Assembly (NCBI GenBank): GCA_023053575.1
Contig: JAKZAP010000016.1
Coordinates: 16,448,030-16,512,029 of the forward strand
Source of the DNA: Branchinecta lynchi
Taxonomy: Eukaryota; Arthropoda; Branchiopoda; Anostraca; Branchinectidae
Direction of reading: 5' to 3'
Length of the DNA: 64,000 bases
Shown here: positions 1 to 12,700 of the stretch, in pieces
How positions within the stretch are numbered: position 1 is the stretch's first letter
Layout of the letters: each line of letters opens with the position of its first letter
The notes under the pieces: model-generated
What the model was told of the DNA's origin: nothing
Seen by the model: only the letters and a program-made list of their open reading frames with translations
The model's database searches: none
Program-made: the position numbers and the translations under genes

Positions 1-559
1 GTTTTCGTAAAGAAGAGTATGAAGATGAGTGAAAAAAAAGAAGCTGTAAACTCATTTGGCACTTGCAGCTGTATGTAGTAGGTAAGGGGTCTGTCAGATT
101 GCTCGGGTCCCGATATAACTGCCAAGTATCGTCTTGAAAAACGACATAACAGGAATTCTGGAAGGCCCCCGTACACCTCCCACCACCGAGTGTCCTGCTC
201 CAGTCCAATCGTGCAAACGATTTATCTAGAATAAATGCTTGTTCTTCGCAGCAAGTTTAACTCTGATCCCTCCATTCTAACCGTTTCTTGAAACTTCCTA
301 TCACCCCTCCATCAACTCCCCCATAGCTGTTGAATCCGCTATCATAAGTTAAGATGAATCATTTGATAAAAAGTACTATCCGACTTTGCAGTTAACATGC
401 GCACTTTAAGTGAGATGGAACTTCGTTTGTAAGCAAAACCCATGAAAATGTATATTACGCTTTAAAGTATTTTTCTTACTTTGCGATCAAGATTGGTACT
501 TTAAGGAATAGTCGGATTTGGAAAGTGGCGATTTCTAAGCCAATCTTGTGGTTAGACAA

Positions 560-1200
560 ATTGTTTAATATTCCAGCCAAGTAGCATCGTCCTAGCACAT
601 CTAAGTACCTTAAATCGTGATCACCGTAATTCCGAACCCCTCTCCCCTCAAACTCCCCCCACAGTCGCCGGAGTCAATCCAGTTCTGGAAAAAATTTATC
701 CAGAGCATCTTTTTCTTACTCTCACAAAGTTCCATCCCAATCTCTCCAGTATCAGCCAGTCACGTATTCCCCCCCCCGCAACTTCCGGACATGAAAAAGA
801 TGCCCAGAGACATGTCCTTTGTTCAGCTATGAAATTTCACTCAAATCCATTACCCGTTCCAAAGTTACGCATAACTCGATATTCCGGATGCCCCCTCCCT
901 CCAGTCCCTCACGCCCTAGCACATCTGGAAGTACCCTAACTCGGAAACGTGTGAAAAACTGCCCTAATTTTCCAGATTCCTCCCCCCTCCACTCCCCCGC
1001 AGATGGTCGGATCGAGAAACTGATTATTTCCAGGTTAGTTTGGTTGGGTCCCTGATACGTCTGCCAAGTTTCATTGTCCTAGTACATCTGGAAGTACCCT
1101 AACTCGCAAAAGTGTGAAAAAAAACCCCGGACAGACCGACGGACCGAGAGGCGGAATTACGATAGGTGTATTGCATTTGAGACAGAGGCTGCAAGTGCCA
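560..1200 (-). repeat. dispersed repeat family with GTCTGTCGGTC-type start, multi-unit copy
   Basis: It carries the blocks GGGTCCCTGATA, CTGCCAAGTTTCATTGTCCTAG, ACATCTGGAAGTACC and GACAGACCGACGGACCG, ending in GCAAGTGCCATAA. Related copies lie at about 25793-26090 and 43318-43620 (other orientation) and 30170-30930 (same orientation). The blocks recur at intervals inside this copy. A fragment lies at about 90-190. Open frames here have no recognisable protein. Confidence 0.6.
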
Positions 1201-2229
1201 TAAAAAGAAATTCAGACAGGTCGTATTAAACATTTGAACTTGTTAACGAAGATGTTGCTAGTTCATACATACGGATACGGAACCTGGTTTAAACGACTCG
1301 GCTTGCCTTTGACTGGGACGGATTTACGATTATAGTAACAATTTTTTTCAAACGACTCGGAGATTGTGTTTGACAGATGTCACCCCCACTCATCCCCCCC
1401 CCCCCTATTGGGCCACCCCTGGCCCCAAACTAGCAATAGATATTGCAGTCAGCAACCCTGGGTTTGTCCTTGGTTAACGGCACAAGGAACTCAAGGTTGG
1501 AAAAGCTGTTCAGTACGGAATATTTTGGAAAAGCTTTTGAATATTCGGGTTTGCTGGGTTGAAAGCCGTCGGCGAAAGAAATTGATAATTCTTACATTCC
1601 TTGAATCACATAACGTTGATGAGCAATTTAAATTTAGCTTGTGGGCTACGTAAATTTAGAAAAAAAAGTTTTCCCACTGACAAGAGGACACTTTCCGTAC
1701 AGAGTAAAAACTCATACATTGCAGATAGCTTGCGAATATACTCGGAGATAGTACACGGAAGCTCGGTAGTAAAATCCTGCATTATATTATTTCTATTATG
1801 CTTTTACTTTTCATTTCCGTGTCAACGACTCTAAATCGTATTGCCAATCAGAACCCTTTACTGCTCGTTACTCTATTTTTCCTTTTTTTTCATCTTTTAG
1901 ATTTTCCACCTGAATTTGCCGCAGAATCTCGCAACAAGCTCCCGACGTTTCTGACTAAATGTCTACGTAATTGTTGGCTCCTTCTGATTATTCCGCTGGG
2001 GTCTCAGTGCTTTTTCATATACTACCTTTTTTCCACCCATCTTCATATCCTTCTTCACGTAAACATAAAAGTTGCACCCATAGGCATCTCATGTTGACCT
2101 AATCAAGCGAGGAAGGTCGCCTCTGTTTGAGTAATCTTCTGGGATTGCGTGGACTTGAATGACAGTTCCGAGTTGAGCTGATTATTCCCCTGGGGTCGCG
2201 GCACTTTTTCGTGGATTTAATGATCCTGC
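1201..2229. other. no recognised gene
   Basis: AT-rich sequence with small open frames on the plus strand (1366-1653, 1601-1834, 1798-2097). None resembles a known protein and I see no convincing exon. Confidence 0.4.
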
Positions 2230-2800
2230 AAAATTGGTTCAACAGTCGGATTTTTAAATTGGAGAAAGTGACGGATGCAGGGAGTGGGCCAACTGACGGA
2301 TTTCAGAAGTGGGCCAAATGACGGATTTCAAGGGTGGGTCAACTGACGGATTTCAAGGAGTGGACCAACTGACAGATTTTTGGGCCAAATGACGGGTGGG
2401 CTAACTGTCGGAAAGGCTGGCCGAACTGCCGGATTTTTGGGCGAACTGACGGGTGGACGAACTATCGGAAAAATTGGATGAACTGACGGGGAGTGGGCCA
2501 AATGACGGATTTCAAGGGTGGGTCAACTGACGGATTTTTGGGCCAAATGACGGGTGGGCGAACTGTCGGAAAAATTGGGCGAATTGACGGATTTTTAGGC
2601 GAAATGACGGGTGGGCGTAGTGACGGGTGGGAGAAGTGACGAGTGGGCGTAGTGACGGGTGGGCGAACTGTTGGAAAAAGTGGGCGAACTAACGTTCAGG
2701 CGAACTGTCGGAAAAGTGGACGAACTGACGGATTTTTCAGGCGAAGTGACGGGTGGACGAAATGACGGGTGGGCGTAGTGACGGGTTCCCTTTCCGACTC
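2230..2800. repeat. degenerate minisatellite, GGGCGAACTGACGG type
   Basis: Dozens of imperfect copies of a 14-22 bp unit alternating GGGCSAAMTGACGG with GATTTTT or GTGGGC linkers. Open frames on the minus strand are products of the repeat. Confidence 0.85.
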
Positions 2801-2954
2801 CCATCGCGTTTGAAGGACACCGAAGTATATACGAATATCCCCTACGTGACAAGAATAAAACCAAGAGCAAATTCTATTGCATGTATATCTGATTGTGAAA
2901 AAATCTGGAATCATCTCCTATCCGTCCGTCATCTGAAATAATGTTGACCAGTGC

Positions 2955-3520
2955 AGCAATCTTGGCAACGTTTATGGGTTTCTCGGCAACGCCATTTTAT
3001 GGGCAGTGTATGTTTTTCAGGAAATCTCGGTTACATTTTGCGTAATCTCGGCTACGTTTTTGGAATTCTCGGCAACACAATTTTAGTCATGTATTTTTCT
3101 TGTAATCTCGGTGACATCAGTCGCAATCTCAGCTACATCTTTTTTAATTCTCGACGACAAGATTTTCTTTGGGCAGTGTATTTTTTTTCCGTTGCATTTG
3201 CGTAATCTCGGCTGCATTTTCTGCAATCTCGGTGACTTTTCTTGCATTTTTTGGGCAACAATTCTGGGATTCTCGGTTACATTTATGACTATCTCGGAAA
3301 CTACATTGATAATTTTCGGCTACATTTTTGTACTCCTCGGCGACATATTTTTCGCGGCAATCTCGGCTACAAAGGCGTCAATCTCGGCGAAAAACTGTGT
3401 TATCTCGGGTACACATAATCGCCTCAGGAACAAATAGAGAATTATCGGCGACATCTATGACATTCTCGTAAACTTTTCGCGCATTCTCGGCGACTTTTTA
3501 GCCAAAAACGGTGCTAAATC
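2955..3520. repeat. degenerate minisatellite, ATCTCGGCTACATTTT type
   Basis: Imperfect units of about 20-30 bp built on TCTCGGCNAC followed by ATTTTT or similar, over more than 500 bp. It follows the previous array after about 150 bp and shares no unit with it. Confidence 0.8.
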
Positions 3521-3539
3521 CATGCCATCCTCACCCTGA

Positions 3540-3870
3540 AAAATTAGCGTTTCATTGACCAAATTGCGTTTCATGACATTGGAAAACAAATTTTGATGCA
3601 GCGAAAATAAGAAAACATTGCAAAACGATCTGGGTGGTAACGAAAAGGTACTTTCATTACGAAATTTTATTTCTTGTCAACGAAATGCGACTTGATACCA
3701 ACAAAGTGTTATTTTGCGTCAACAGAATACTAATCGATATCAACGAAATATTATTTGGTGTCAATGAAATTTTAACTTTCGTCAATGAAAAGTTATTTCC
3801 AAATGTCCCATTTTGGACCTCCATATCTCTGAAGCCGCTTTCGGGTTTCAAGTCTAAAGTATTGTTCAAA
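3540..3870. repeat. degenerate minisatellite, GTCAACGAAAT type
   Basis: Imperfect units GTCAAYGAAATNNTATTT of about 25-30 bp. Third array in a row with its own unit. The open frames on both strands (3634-3873, 3657-3869) come from the periodicity. Confidence 0.65.
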
Positions 3871-5190
3871 TAGGTGTAATAAACTGAATAGCGATATACG
3901 AAATTATTACGTCTTTACACACACGCCCAGTTCCAATTGGAACCCAAAAGGTTCTTATCAATGCCGCGTTTGGTGTTGCCACGCTGATAGAATTTTCCGA
4001 GTTTCTAAAGATCAGAAGTACACGAGTACAATTTGACACCCATTATATTGTGAAAGCTATTAAATCTACGGATGGACCGCACTGGTCTTCAAACTAACAA
4101 TAAGTAGTCGTAACATAACTAGACGTGTTCTTTTGAACAAACTTTGTTTCTTCAGCTTCCAACGAAGTGGCACTTTAGTGCTTCTCGTAGCCTTGACGAC
4201 GCTGCTCCTTTACTCAGCCCGCTGGCAGAACCAACCAAGCGATCTGATTGGCCCTGCTAAGCGAGAATAGAACGCAAGGCTGTTCTCCTTATTCACCTTA
4301 CTACAGTGCACCCCGAGGAAAAGAGGAATCTGTAATAAACCTTATACGCCGTAATAAGACTTATAACACCTATTTGAACAATGCACACATTTTCAAATGA
4401 TACGGCTACATTCGTGGCAGTCTTTAAGCCATGAACGTTTTCAGAGTAATAAAAGATCAATTCACCGGAGGGACCAGTCACATGGAGAAAACCCTGAATA
4501 TCTGTTTTTTTCTATTTTATTTAAAAGGAATGGTCAGCTTGGCTTCAGACCTTATATTCATGGAGACCAGTCTGGAGTAAGTAGAATGGAATTTTCACAG
4601 CTATCAAAAGCGTGGTCAGTGTAGCTAGAACAGGATCTAAAAGATTCCGGTTGTTTACCTTAGCAAATTAAACAAAGTAGGTGGAAGGGTTCTTATCCGG
4701 TCGCACACCAGAACATGCAAGAGCTTGTTCATTTAAAGTTTAACTGAAAAGGGCAGAGAAGGGACAGTCTTGTTACCCCTCACTTATTCACTTAGAGAGG
4801 CTTGAAGACCCGATGAAAATGCGTTACTTTGTTGCTCCACTATTCACGAATAACCAATTTTCAAATAGTGGAATTTCCCTGTCAGATGTGTGGTACTACC
4901 TGTGTCGTATGCTTGACGAAAAAGATTTATGAACATTTTTTTGTTCAGGCACTAAGCAGTCTTCGCCAAGCTTATCACCGCCCACTAAAAAGCCGCGTCT
5001 GTGTGCCGATTCAAATATTCCGCGTCATAGTAGAATTTACGCCGTGGGGACAGCCGTAGATACTCTGAATCTCACTACGAGAGCAGATAGTGGAGAATCA
5101 AAAAATCTCTTAGCAGAATCAAAATAACTCAGTGTATTCAACTAAATGATACAAAAATAAGTTTGCTTTTCAGTTAAACTTTAAAGCTTC
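3871..5190. other. no recognised gene
   Basis: Single-copy-looking sequence between minisatellites and a palindromic array. Only short open frames without family resemblance. Confidence 0.35.
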
Positions 5191-5194
5191 GAGA

Positions 5195-5615
5195 CAATCA
5201 ATATTTGTCTCAGTTGCTTTCTTAGAGATACCATGGTATCTGTTACCACTGTAACTCGATCTGCAAGTATTCATTTTTGCAGCTACCGTGGTATCTGATA
5301 CCACGATTGCTCTGCAAAAACGATAATTGTCGAAATTGCGCTTTTCAAAGTCATCCCAAAGGAAAAACTGATATCCAGTCACATCACCAATTTGAAAAAA
5401 CCCTAGGCTCTATTGTTGGCGATGATGAAAGCGAGATAACCTTTTCAGACACCACGATCAGTTCCAACAGTAGGACCGTGGTATCTAAAAATCAGATACT
5501 GCGATAACTGCAAAAACGCCTTTTGATCTTGGTATCAGATACCACGGTATCTGCGAAAACGACTTTTGACCGTAGTATCAGATACCATGTTTTTTTGCAA
5601 AAGGTCAACTATTGC
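5195..5615. repeat. palindromic array, GTGGTATCTGATACCAC family, locus 1
   Basis: Repeated 17-bp palindromes GTGGTATCTGATACCAC and variants, separated by about 40-60 bp that often contain TGCAAAAACG. The same motif and spacers recur at 40911-41315 and 43058-43235. Confidence 0.75.
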
Positions 5616-5653
5616 TATACTTACAGGAAAGCCTGAAACATGAACAAATAATG

Positions 5654-5676
5654 ATATATATATATATATATATATA
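5654..5676. repeat. (AT)n microsatellite
   Basis: Eleven AT dinucleotides plus one base. Confidence 0.9.
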
Positions 5677-6318
5677 GTAAGGGCATATCACCAAACGTTA
5701 CTATTTAGGGAAATTGGTGTCTTCAATCTTTTACTGGATTAGATGTGGGTAATGTTACAAAATATTTAAAAAAAAATATTAAAAATATTAGAAATAACAT
5801 TAAAAATGATAAAAATATGACGCAGAAGGAGGAATAAGCTTTTGTCTGGGGAATATTATTTTAATGTTTCAGACGTACTTGCTTAGAACGTTAGTCGACA
5901 ATGCGCATGTTACGTCAGTAGTGTTAGACAACGAGGATACTGGGATCAAGCTTAGAACTATGTCGAAGGAATGGCAAACCATTCTATTCAAGAAAAGGAG
6001 GAACGATCTGAGTAAAAATAAATATTAAATAAATATTCCCCTTTGCATCTAATTTTAAGGACTCTGTACTTCGTTTTAACTACGTTATCGGTAACACTGA
6101 CTCGATCAAACTAAAGAAGTCGTTATAGCTTTTAGTGCTTTTAAATTGAAAACAGAACGAAGGTATGGATTTTCATCGCGATCCCCATAAGCAATTTTCT
6201 AATGTAGTAAATGCTACGTTGTACATTAGGACAACTGTGAGAAAAACTGCCCCAGAAAGTATACACCTGTGGGACTCCACTGGTCTGGTTTGGTCGGAAA
6301 TGCTTGCGATTAGAGACA

Positions 6319-6324
6319 TTTATT
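6319..6324 (-). promoter_or_regulatory. possible poly(A) signal of copy A
   Basis: AATAAA on the minus strand, about 270 bases after the stop codon of copy A. The surrounding 3' flank (about 6.0-6.4 kb) is recognisably similar to the flank below copy B (about 52.9-53.3 kb). Confidence 0.4.
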
Positions 6325-6591
6325 GTCAACTGGTTTTATCGTCTTGTTAAACAAAGGACTGGGTCGTAATGCCAAGAAATTCGCAGGTGCAGAATTATTC
6401 AGTAGGGTGAGCAGTTTGGCGATGATCTAAAGTATTAGGTTTAAGACCTGATAGAGTGTGATTTAGCTGGTTAAACCAAAAATCGGAGTTCCCACCGTGT
6501 ACAATATCTGCAACAACTGTTGGTGCACACTTTGTTCGTTTAAAGAGATCCAGGGAGTATGTTATTATAAGTATAATTTAATTTACTAGAA

Positions 6592-6756
6592 TTAATTCAC
6601 ATGATCACTTATCCAGCTAAAGTAAGCTGATACACGGACATAAATCCCGGGCAAGTTAGCATTTCCGCATCTACTAGGTCCTCTCGAAACTATTCCAATC
6701 AAATAGTGCTTGCTACTTCTGGGATCAGGAAGAACCAGAGGTCCACCAGAGTCCCC
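6592..6756 (-). CDS. CLIP protease copy A, last exon: catalytic Ser
   Basis: 165 nt in phase 0, acceptor CTTTTAG, stop TAA at 6594-6592. It encodes GDSGGPLV with the catalytic Ser, [22 protein letters not shown] and the C-terminal helix ending WISDHVN. About 44 of 54 residues match copy B. Confidence 0.92.
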   Translation of the reverse strand, partial: GDSGGPLVLPDPRSSKHYLIGIVSRGPSRCGNANLPGIYVRVSAYFSWISDHVN

Positions 6757-9700
6757 CTAAAAGAGAAAACAAAACTCAACTTGGAAACTACATTCAAAAT
6801 TCCCCAGTGTCAACGAGCTTCGTCCTTGGGCAATCGCGGTATCTACTTTAACCTTCGAAGGGTGGCTTTCGCCTTCGTCAGTCATATTGATTGGGCATGG
6901 ATGTTTCGTTTTGTCTTCTTCAGTGTACAGCGTAGCCGAAGATTTGGATTGGGCTTTCCTGGTTTAAATGAGTACTATGAATATTATAACCATGCAGCCC
7001 CTGCCCTCAGGTTTCTCCAAATGCTTTAAAGGACACAAGTATTTTTTCATTCTCCTAAAAAAAGCCGTCAGTATCTTTTGGTGGTCGGTAAAGGTTCTCA
7101 AATTTTGTCTCGTTCTGATTGCTACCCAAGAAAGCCCTAGAAGTCTAGTAAAAAGGGAGTTTGTCCTTGTTTTGAAGTTAATCGGCTAAACTGAAAAGAA
7201 AGATGGGAGCCAGGCATCCATATACGTTTGAGTCTAGTCTCATGTTTAAAATTTTGCAGTCAATCGTTTCACCACTACGAAACAACTCGACTTGCCTAAG
7301 AAATACCCATTTGGAGCTATCACTTAAACATATTTTCTACTTACGTTGCAAGAATCTCTTTTTCCCGTAACATCTCCAGCGCATAGTGTTGTTTCATCGA
7401 TATTTTCAGCTATTTTTTTAGATTGAAGTCTGCTGTAGTTCGCTCTACATTCCTCGGTTTTGAATATAGACAGCGTTGCTTGCAGTAAGGTCTTAGAAGC
7501 ATCTGAAATTCAACACATAATCAACAGCGAGGTAAAGACGACGAAAGTCGTTCACGTTATTAAGCCAACTGGGCGCCTTTGATGGTCGAATCTAGTTCGT
7601 CTACTTTATCTGTAGTGTCTTAATCTGCTGTCCACTAAGAATTATAGGTGTTTTGGATAAGTTGCTTACAGATGGTTGGATGCTGGCTTCCCCAATTTCT
7701 GAATTAAGAACACGCAGAACATGGGCAGCGGACGGATCGCTATTAAGAATGAAATGCATGTTGTCCGTAATGCTCTCAAGTTTGTGCAACTGTCATGTCT
7801 TGCCGGTGTCTTTTTGTACTGGAGCTTTCTGTATTACAGCTCAAGTTTTATTCTTCGTATAAACGAATTTTTTACTTCCAGGCATCTCCCAAGGTCTTAG
7901 AATTCCGACTTACAAGTCAAATATGAATCCCTGAACCGGAATGCTGGTGCAACTTAGCATATTAAGAAATACTGTGAGAGTCTGATTGACTCGCACCTAT
8001 TGTTTCAATCATTCTTGTGATCAGTACTTTTGTTTTCGTGGAGTTTTTTCGGTTCTCCGTAAAGAAAGTGCGGTTCCCTCTTTTCTTAGCTTGTGTCTCC
8101 TAATCAATTGGTTTCATTTATAAAGTAATTTGAATTCAATTCAATTCAGTTTATTTTAAAAAATTCCCTCACGGACGAAGCCGAACATTGAATTTCTTCT
8201 TCATGTATAACTTAAGAGTTAAAAACAACAATAACGAATGTGATTCATCTGGTCAATGTATTATGTATCTCACAATAAAACTATAAGTAATACCTTCGTA
8301 CGTAACGGGTCAACTAATCAAAACATCTATAAGGAAAAGTCATAACTTGGTCAAATTCACACCAAACTAAAAACTAGTTAATATCAACAATTATTATATT
8401 TACAATTCAGTAACAACACACACAGAAATACGATTAATTTACGGAGGTGTTTCGGAATGCCCGTTAAAAAGGTCAGTGAACGAGGGAATAAAACTTAGCA
8501 GCAGCTCTTGCTGGTCTTGGTCTAATTGGTAAATATGGCTCTCCAACGTTTTTAGACCGAAACTGAAACATACCTTTTTTTCGGGGCACTGTCTAGGGAA
8601 CCGGGAGTCGTACTTTATGTCCTACGGGCTACGGAACCGGTAGTTCTCACGGAAACCAAACCATATGAGCTGCGATTCCGGGATCTGACGTCATTAACTA
8701 ACGGAAACTTGTACGTGCTGGCTCCCGTTCCGGTAGTAATTGGAAATAGCTCACGGAAACTTCATCGCACCAGCTTCTCGTCCGGTAGCCTCACGGAATT
8801 GTGTACCCAGAAGCTAGGGAGCCGGTAGTTGATACCGGAAACTGTATAATTGGAGCTTCTGTTCCGGTAGTGTCTACGTGGAATATAAACTCACGGAATA
8901 GTTTGGATGTGAGCTAGGATGCCGGGATTTTCACGGACTTATAGAAAATAACATTGGACAAAATTCACTACCGGAACCCATATATTGAGAGCTAAGGTAC
9001 CGGTAGCAACTACTATTTGCTTGAAAATGACCAGCTCACGGACACAGGTGACTATGGGCTAGGGTTCCGGTAGTGACGAAAATAAAAAAAAATAGGACTC
9101 ACGGACCCATGTCAGTGTAGACTAGGAAACCGGAAGTGAATATTTTTTACTCACGGAACCCAGCTCTTGCGAGCTGCGGTTCCGGTAGTACCAAAAAATA
9201 AAATAAAAAACTCATGGACGGGTGTCAATATGGACTTTGAGTCCGGTACAGCTCACTGAATCCAGTTATACATCTTATTTTTTTTTTGCCCTACCGGAAC
9301 CCAGCCAGCAGAAGTTGGGTTCCGTTAGTTAAAAATATTTGCTTCCGGTTTCATAGTCTGCACTGACATGGGTACGTGAGTTCAATTTTTTTTTTCATCA
9401 CTACCGGAACCCTAGCCCATAGCCATCTGTGTCCGTGAGCTGGTCATTTTCAAGCAAATAGTAGTTTCTACCGGTACCTTAGCTCTCAATATATGGGTTC
9501 CGGTAGTGAATTTTTTCCCATGTTATTTTCTCTAAGTCCGTGAAAATCCCGGCATCCTAGCTCTAATCCAAACTATTCCGTGAGTTTTATATTCCACGTA
9601 GACACTACCGGAACAGAAGCTCCAATTATACAGTTTCCGGTATCAACTACCGGCTCCCTAGCTTCTGAGTACACAATTCCGTGAGGCTACCGGACGAGAA

Positions 9701-12700
9701 GCTGGTGCGATGAAGTTTCCGTGAGCTATTTCCAATTACTACCGGAACGGGAGCCATCACATACAAGTTTCCGTTAGTTAATGACGTCAGATCCCGGAAT
9801 CGCAGCTCATATGGTTTGGTTTCCGTGAGAACTACCGGTTCCGTAGCCCGTAGGACATAAAGTACGACTCCCGGTTCCCTAGACAGTGCCTTTTTTCGGC
9901 GCTGTGCTAATAATTCTAAATTAAATTCTTTTCAACAATTCGAGATATGGGACTTTAGGGGACTCCGAGGCCACCAGGAGGGCTCTATACTGCGCCCGCC
10001 CGAGACCTGGCAACACCTGCCAGACCTGGCGAACAAAAGTAAAAAAGATTACCAACAGATGGTCAGTGGATACTACTCCAAAACGGGCCAGGAGTTTAAG
10101 TGACCGGATTGCCATATACCTATTTTAGGCATGCTATCTACTTGGTTATTCCATTTTAGATCATGAGTGATGTGTATTCCAAGGAGCTTGATATCCTCAA
10201 CCTGTTGGGACTTAGGAAGGGATGGGAAAAACTGTGGTTCAGTTTTTCAAAAATTTATAGTTAGGACGACAGATTTGTCTATGTTCACTACCATGTCATC
10301 CATAACAGCCTCCTCACAGATGTTGTCAATGATAACTTTTGCACTGCTCTTTTGCGCTGCTCTTTCGGCAAACTTCCAGGAGCGACAGATCAACCACATA
10401 TTTCAATCTATCTGCGAAAGACACGGCAAGCTCGTTGACCATAATTAAGAAAAGGTGGGTACCCCAACAGGGTACCTTGCGGAACCTGTGTCAGAGAATT
10501 GAAGAGCCATATTAAAATAGGAATAGTAATCATAGAAACACAACACACTAGCCTTGTGTAGCTAATGCTGCCATAGACCAGCAACTGATTCTTCGAAACG
10601 AATTATGGTAAGAGAAAATATCATCATGTGAAGGAAGGAAAACATGAGATTTGAAAACACTGTATTTTAGTGGCAACCAAATGAACAGGAGCTTGAGGCA
10701 CACTCTCACTCAATTAGCCAAAGGTGCAAATACCTCTAATTGGGCTTGAATTCCGGAGCTACTTACAATTAGAGGAGGATCTTTTGATTTTTGAAAAACA
10801 AAAATTATTTTCGTCTTTGGATGTCCCATCTAGCGACTGAACCGAAAGAAGTATGTTTATCTTTGCAATTTCTTCTTTGTTTTCACCTTCTGGGCCCTCA
10901 ATGGGTCAGATATCTTTAGCTCACAACCAAGAAGGGCTAAATTCTGGCTGACACTCTACAATTCTCTTATCATTTATGTATTGATCACCAAGTCACTTCA
11001 AAAAGAAAAAAGACAGAGTAAAAAATAGGAAATGAAAAACAAAACAGAAGGAAAACCTTGCATTTTCTAGAGAGAAAAAATGGTCAATTACAAATCAAAA
11101 ATTGTTTGATTAACACCTGAACATATTTACATACATATACATTTAAAGCCTGAAAAGTTTACTCCCGGGTTGGGACTGGATTTTTCATTTGTAATTGTTA
11201 ATTAAGTTAGAAATAGCAAGCTAGGTGTCCTTTCTGTTATCTTTTGCCATTAAACGAGAACACCCAAGATTTTTACATTTGACGAAGACGAAGAGTCTCG
11301 TAAAAGATGCCTTATATGGCTTCGTTTTAAAAGGAAATAGGTCTAAGGAGAATGCCAATCTCCAACATAAAGCACAAAGCTAACCAGAAATTACTTTTCA
11401 CCATAAAATGGCTCAGAAATATTGTTTTTCGACAATAGTGAAATTAGCGATACTTTTAATAGCGCTTGTTGACTCTATTCAATCTTTCCGCTCGCCGGCG
11501 CTGCTTCTCGACACAACCTATCAGAAAACTGAACCCATGGTTGTTGATAGAGGGAAAACCAATTAAAGGAAAAACGGGTCCAAAACAGAACATAAACCCG
11601 ATGGCCTAACGGATCTTCCAAAAGGAATAAACGAAACTTTGAAACTTCACACGTCCAATTTGTTGACGGCGGACCTTGAAGGTTTGGCAAAGTATCTTTG
11701 CGCGGATGGTACTAAACGACTCGGTCGAAAAATCTCTAAAAATTTGTAGTTACAGAACGAAACGGTAACGAAAGGGGGAGAGGGGATTTCAGACGCTTAT
11801 CATTCCATAGCAAGGGATTATAAAATATACTCGTATAAAATAAATAATTTGATTTCAAAGACAAAAGGCGAAAGTCAGAAACTTTAGTCAGAAAAGTTTC
11901 TAAATACCATCATTTAATACAGAAAGTGTACTAGCTTAACGTTTCAGGTTTTCTCCAAGGGTAATTAGTCGTAAGCATTACATACCTAAGTTTTCTGTAT
12001 AGCCCCATCCAGCGACATAGGCTTTAAAAGGCGTCAAATCCAAAGACTTCCAACTGCTGCCCGGTAGGCAAGCTGGGCGGACACGGTCTGAAAAACAGCA
12101 AAGAGTGTCATCTTTTCACTTTCCTCCCTAGCCAACATTTTTTGGTCTTTTATGAACATTTTACGGACGGTATTGCCTGTAATCTGTACGTATAAAAGTT
12201 TTCTACAGTTTCATGAAGTCCATGTGTCGTGATCAATGGTGATCCATCAATCAATCCATGCCATAATGATAGTCGACAAACAATGAGGCTAGTTTCTGAA
12301 ATGTTTGGCTCCTATCTGTCCTTCTACGTCTCGGAGTTAAAGAGTAAGGATTGGCAGGATTAATATACTAAGAAACAAAAGTTCTACAGTCGAGTGATCT
12401 GCTCACAAGATTGCCCAACTTTTGGTGACGTAGATCGTAAAATACCAAAAAGCTGCCCACAATTTTAGTCGCTCTGAAAGTGTGATTAAATGTTTTTCCT
12501 AATATATATTGAGTCGATTTGCTGCTAAAAAAAAAAAAAAAAAAAAAAAAAAATCGATTATTGTTCTAGAATTCTAGCCTAGAACTCCTAACCCGGTTAG
12601 GTTCTTAATAAGACTGATAAGTTTCATCGTGCTATCATATCTGAAAGTACCCTGACTCGTGTGATACAGAATTTGCAGTGCTACCCCCCCCCCTTCCCGT

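Noticed and set aside
2595..2941. Open frames in the minisatellite
   Set aside because: Product of the tandem repeat with biased composition; no conserved domain.
5195..5615. CRISPR-like array (palindromic repeats with spacers)
   Set aside because: Repeats are degenerate, spacing varies, spacers are themselves repeated, and the DNA is eukaryotic with spliced genes.
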